Origin: Methanoregula sp. | GTDB taxonomy: Archaea; Halobacteriota; Methanomicrobia; Methanomicrobiales; Methanospirillaceae | Direction of reading: 5' to 3' | Length of the DNA stretch: 5,710 nucleotides | Assembly (NCBI GenBank): GCA_003136075.1 | Contig: PNBP01000087.1 | Location: 1 to 5,710, forward strand | In this document: piece by piece, positions 3,713 to 5,710 of the stretch | How the letters are laid out: every line of letters begins with the position of its first letter | Numbering within the stretch: the first letter of the stretch is position 1 | The notes under the pieces: generated by a model | What the model saw: the letters and a program-made list of their open reading frames with translations, nothing else | What the model was told of the DNA's origin: nothing | Database searches by the model: none | Made by a program: the position numbers and the translations under genes

Positions 3713-5710
3713 ATGCGAACGTGTAAGGTAACAAGTTATGTTCTGGTCATCTGCCTGGTCATCATCGGATTATCTTTTCTTGCCGGATGTACCCAGAGGG
3801 AACCGGCATCCGGAGTTGTGAAGACTGACGCCGGTTCTGTTTCCGGATTACAGCAGGATGGAATCAGAGTTTTCCTGGGGATTCCATTCGCGGCGCCCCC
3901 GACCGGGGACCTGCGGTGGAGACCGCCCGCGCCGGTACAGCCTTGGGACGGCGTGAAGGAGACAAAGGCGTATTCAGCGACCTGTCCCCAGCCGGGATCT
4001 CCGGCACCTTTGAACATGAGCGAGGACTGCCTGTTCCTCAATGTCTGGACCCCGGCACAGAGTGCTGACGAAAAACTGCCGGTCATGGTCTTCTTCTTTG
4101 GCGGAGGATTCAAGGAAGTTGCCTTTTCCATGCCGGCGTATAACGGGACCACCCTTGCAAAGAAAGGGGTCATCGTCGTCACGACAAATTACCGGCTCGG
4201 TGCTCTCGGGTTCCTTGCCCATCCGGAGCTCGATACCGAGTCCCCGCATAACGCCTCGGGCAATTATGGAATCCTCGACCAGCAGGCTGCCCTGAAGTGG
4301 GTCCAGCAGAACATCGGGGCATTCGGGGGTGACCCGTCCCGGGTGACCATCTTCGGGCAGTCGGCAGGAGCGGAAAGCGTCCTCGTCCACTTGGCGAGCC
4401 CGTCAAGCAAAGGGCTCTACCAGCAGGCAATTGTCGAGAGCGGCCCCTTTTGGGCGTACGGGGCGACTATCAATGCCACGCATCCGAAAGCATTTGCTGA
4501 ACAGTTCGGCGTGGAGTACGCGACAAGCCTCGGGTACTCAGGCCCGGATGCGATCGCCCGGATGCGACTGTTAAGTCCCGAAGCCCTGATCAATGCGACG
4601 CCATCGCCGTCAGCAGGGTTCTGGACCACCCACACCGTCTTGTTCGAGCCCACAATCGACGGGTGGGTCCTTCCCGATACCATGGACAACCTGTACCTTC
4701 TCCACAAGGAGAACCCGGTCCCCCTCATGATCGGGAACAATGCCAATGACGGGACCACGCTCTCCGCGGGCGCCAACATGACCGTCCCGGAGTACGTGAG
4801 TTTTGTCAGGGGCAGGTTCGGGAAGGATGCCGATACGGTCATCGCGAACTATCCTGCCAATTCGACCGACGAAGTCCAGATCCGGCTGGCCCAGATCATG
4901 ACCGATTACGACTTTTCTGACTCGGTGAAGTTTGCGGCGGGATCAATGGGTGCTGTCAGCCCGGACACGTACGTGTACCGGTACAGCTATATCCTTCCCG
5001 GGCAGTCCAACGGGGCATTCCATGGCAGCGAGACCCTCCTGTTGTTTGGTTTACCGGTCCCGGCGAATCCGGCGGTGGCTGCAAACGTGGTGGATCTCTG
5101 GACCCGGTTTGCCAGGACCGGGAACCCGAACGGCGGAATGAATATTACCTGGCCGAATTATACTAAGGAGAAGGGCCAGTATCTCGATATCAATGTGACT
5201 CCGTCGGTAATGGGATATGCCGGACCCACAACTCCCACCAGCTCAGGGACCTGGAAATTTGTGGTATTTGGTGATTCTCCTGACCCTGCGACGAACACAA
5301 CCACCGGTGTCAGTCCGGCCCTCAGCCCGATTGCAAGGGCAATTTCCGCAGAGAAGCCTGACCTTGCCCTGTATATCGGCGACCTGGTCAACGGGTGGAT
5401 CCTTACCAACGCGTCCCCGATGCAGAATAATTACACGGGCCAGTTCGGGAACTGGGAGGACGCAGTCTCCCCCATCCATAATTATACCACGGGCTCGGGC
5501 ATCCCATTATACGTTATCCGGGGAAATCACGAGGATGGTCTTGACAAAACCGATGCCGCTCTCCTCGACTCCTATCGCGCCACCGTTGCATCCGGCATGC
5601 CGGTAAACGGCCCGCCCGGTGAGGAGAAGCTGACCTATTCCTTCACCTACAAGGGTGCAAAATTTATCCTCAACGACAATTATGTCGAACACAATGGTAA
5701 GAAAGAGACG
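3713..5710 (+). CDS. Lipoprotein fusing a type-B carboxylesterase to a metallophosphoesterase (runs off right edge)
   Basis: The 666 codons present read without a stop to the right edge. Residues 1-26 form a lipoprotein signal (hydrophobic core then LAGC, C26 lipidated), so the protein should sit on the outer face of the membrane. Residues about 33-500 are a complete carboxylesterase type B/COesterase domain hydrolysing carboxylic esters: SEDCLFLNVW (103-112) is signature 2, FGGGF (129-133) the oxyanion loop, GQSAG (215-219) holds nucleophile S217, D346 in NDG is the likely acid, and H437 in FHGSE the base; FARTGNPNG (466-474) is a typical near-terminal motif. After a Thr/Ser/Pro linker (504-513) comes a calcineurin-like metallophosphoesterase domain: FGDSP (519-523), GDLV (556-559) and GNHED (604-608), with the remaining His motifs beyond the window. 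Fourteen N-x-S/T sequons fit an exported glycoprotein. GC content is higher than in the neighbouring genes. Substrates are unknown. Confidence 0.93.
   Translation, partial: MRTCKVTSYVLVICLVIIGLSFLAGCTQREPASGVVKTDAGSVSGLQQDGIRVFLGIPFAAPPTGDLRWRPPAPVQPWDGVKETKAYSATCPQPGSPAPLNMSEDCLFLNVWTPAQSADEKLPVMVFFFGGGFKEVAFSMPAYNGTTLAKKGVIVVTTNYRLGALGFLAHPELDTESPHNASGNYGILDQQAALKWVQQNIGAFGGDPSRVTIFGQSAGAESVLVHLASPSSKGLYQQAIVESGPFWAYGATINATHPKAFAEQFGVEYATSLGYSGPDAIARMRLLSPEALINATPSPSAGFWTTHTVLFEPTIDGWVLPDTMDNLYLLHKENPVPLMIGNNANDGTTLSAGANMTVPEYVSFVRGRFGKDADTVIANYPANSTDEVQIRLAQIMTDYDFSDSVKFAAGSMGAVSPDTYVYRYSYILPGQSNGAFHGSETLLLFGLPVPANPAVAANVVDLWTRFARTGNPNGGMNITWPNYTKEKGQYLDINVTPSVMGYAGPTTPTSSGTWKFVVFGDSPDPATNTTTGVSPALSPIARAISAEKPDLALYIGDLVNGWILTNASPMQNNYTGQFGNWEDAVSPIHNYTTGSGIPLYVIRGNHEDGLDKTDAALLDSYRATVASGMPVNGPPGEEKLTYSFTYKGAKFILNDNYVEHNGKKET

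Noticed and set aside
3736..4430. Long minus-strand frames opposite the esterase
   Set aside because: They lie antisense to a gene with clear family motifs and arise from its GC-rich third codon positions.
1..5710. CRISPR array, tRNA, rRNA, IS element or defence cassette
   Set aside because: No spaced repeats, no cloverleaf or rRNA signature, no transposase or nuclease gene in any frame.

Overview
The window looks archaeal and most resembles a mesophilic methanogen, probably of the Methanomicrobiales; this is inference. The reasons are TATA-like boxes ahead of several genes, T-rich stretches rather than bacterial-style terminators downstream of them, a methanogen-type lipoprotein leader (LAGC lipobox) on an exported protein rich in N-glycosylation sequons, and a zinc-ribbon membrane protein of a style common in these genomes. 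No marker gene fixes the lineage.

Layout. Four genes lie on the minus strand and one on the plus strand. Minus strand: (1) the N-terminal 111 codons of an ABC-transporter ATPase, cut by the left edge, whose Q-loop region looks like the LptB subfamily; (2) a 128-residue VOC/glyoxalase-fold protein (557-943); (3) an Hsp20 small heat-shock protein (1373-1834), for which a strong Shine-Dalgarno site selects a start 19 codons inside the longest reading frame, with a perfect 8-bp inverted repeat in the presumed 5' leader; (4) a 361-residue protein with an N-terminal zinc ribbon, about five membrane helices and an exposed C-terminal domain (2130-3215). The spacers are wide and most genes have their own promoter-like or terminator-like sequence, so these read as single-gene units rather than an operon.

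Plus strand: a roughly 460-bp spacer (3251-3712) carries a G-rich, heavily base-paired segment (about 3283-3600). It looks like a structured RNA, and I tentatively read it as domain I of a group II intron that has lost the rest. Downstream, from 3713 past the right edge, is a lipoprotein with a complete type-B carboxylesterase domain fused in frame to a calcineurin-like metallophosphoesterase domain. This gene is visibly more GC-rich than the rest of the window.

Most notable items: the esterase-phosphoesterase fusion, the structured RNA with an 8-bp long-range complementarity, and the Hsp20 leader palindrome. I see no defence system, CRISPR array, tRNA, rRNA or intact mobile element. About 430 bp (944-1372) holds no confident gene.
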